DNA of 5,681 nucleotides from contig CAZCXH010000225.1 of the NCBI GenBank assembly GCA_964502525.1, positions 1 to 5,681 of the forward strand, written 5' to 3'. Within the stretch, counting starts at the first letter, position 1, and each line of letters begins with the position of its first letter. This stretch comes from DATLYB01 sp964502525. GTDB lineage: Bacteria > Bacteroidota > Bacteroidia > Chitinophagales > CAIOSU01. This document shows positions 5,552 through 5,681 of the stretch, piece by piece. The notes beneath the pieces are model-generated. The model had not been told where the DNA came from. It did no database searches and saw only the letters and a list, made by a program, of their open reading frames with translations. The position numbers and the translations under genes are program-made.

Positions 5552-5681
5552 AGAAAATAGAAAATGTAAGATTTTATCCCGTGCACAGTATAATTATAAT
5601 ATGTACCGGGAGGAATGCGCTGAGAAACTGGAAATCGTGAACGCTAATTGAATTTTGTTACTTGCTCTCCAATAATTCTGC

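Larger units (their letters stand above)
5456..5681. other. Non-coding 3' region of the window
   Basis: After the lipoprotein stop no reading frame on the plus strand looks like a gene. The region holds the inverted repeat and motif cluster described separately, then an AT-rich stretch with two adjacent TATAAT hexamers (5589-5600). At the right edge two minus-strand frames enter from outside the window and stop soon after: one ends A-E-L-L-E-S-K at TAA 5660-5658, the other ends E-Q-V-T-K-F-N at TAG 5646-5644. Either could be the end of a convergent gene, but so little is visible that neither is called. Confidence 0.4.

Noticed and set aside
5589..5600. Tandem TATAAT as a sigma-70 promoter
   Set aside because: Bacteroidota promoters do not use this box as a rule, there is no -35 partner, and no gene starts after it within the window.

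Overview
The window looks like a chromosomal piece of a Bacteroidota genome, probably from an environmental or metagenomic lineage. Three things suggest this: an alginate_exp-type outer-membrane porin, an 'SSC' lipobox on the small lipoprotein, and starts without clear Shine-Dalgarno sequences. The repeats in the gaps also carry a CCCTCTCC/GGAGAGGG...GGGGTGAG core that I recall as common between genes in this phylum. The assignment is inference; no marker gene is present.

Layout. Bases 1-164 are a short leader holding copy 1 of a roughly 90-100 bp repeat. Bases 165-1454 (+) encode an outer-membrane beta-barrel of the alginate export family. Bases 1455-1737 separate two convergent genes and hold only the N-terminal remnant of a PaaI/YdiI-type hotdog thioesterase (minus strand). 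Bases 1738-3093 (-) encode an enolase-superfamily enzyme of the mandelate racemase (MR) subgroup. The divergent gap 3094-3367 holds copy 2 of the repeat. Bases 3368-4867 (+) encode bifunctional NAD(P)HX epimerase/dehydratase (Nnr), followed 27 bp later by a small lipoprotein of unknown function (4895-5455). The last 226 bp are AT-rich, without a confident gene, and carry an inverted repeat and a cluster of GTAAAC/AACTGTAA motifs.

How the genes relate. Nnr is housekeeping metabolite repair and may be co-transcribed with the lipoprotein. The porin and the MR-type enzyme converge, so they do not form an operon. Both could serve uptake and breakdown of acidic sugars, but this rests only on family knowledge and proximity.

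The clearest unexplained signal is the repeat pair at 55-143 and 3165-3264. Each copy has 17-bp terminal inverted repeats (16 of 17 matching) and a central 8-bp hairpin. They share orientation and about 79 of 89 aligned bases, and differ in length only by 11 bp in the central loop. They look like MITE- or REP-type non-autonomous elements and bracket the porin/thioesterase-remnant/enolase segment. I see no defence system, CRISPR array, RNA gene or transposase, and most of the window is ordinary.
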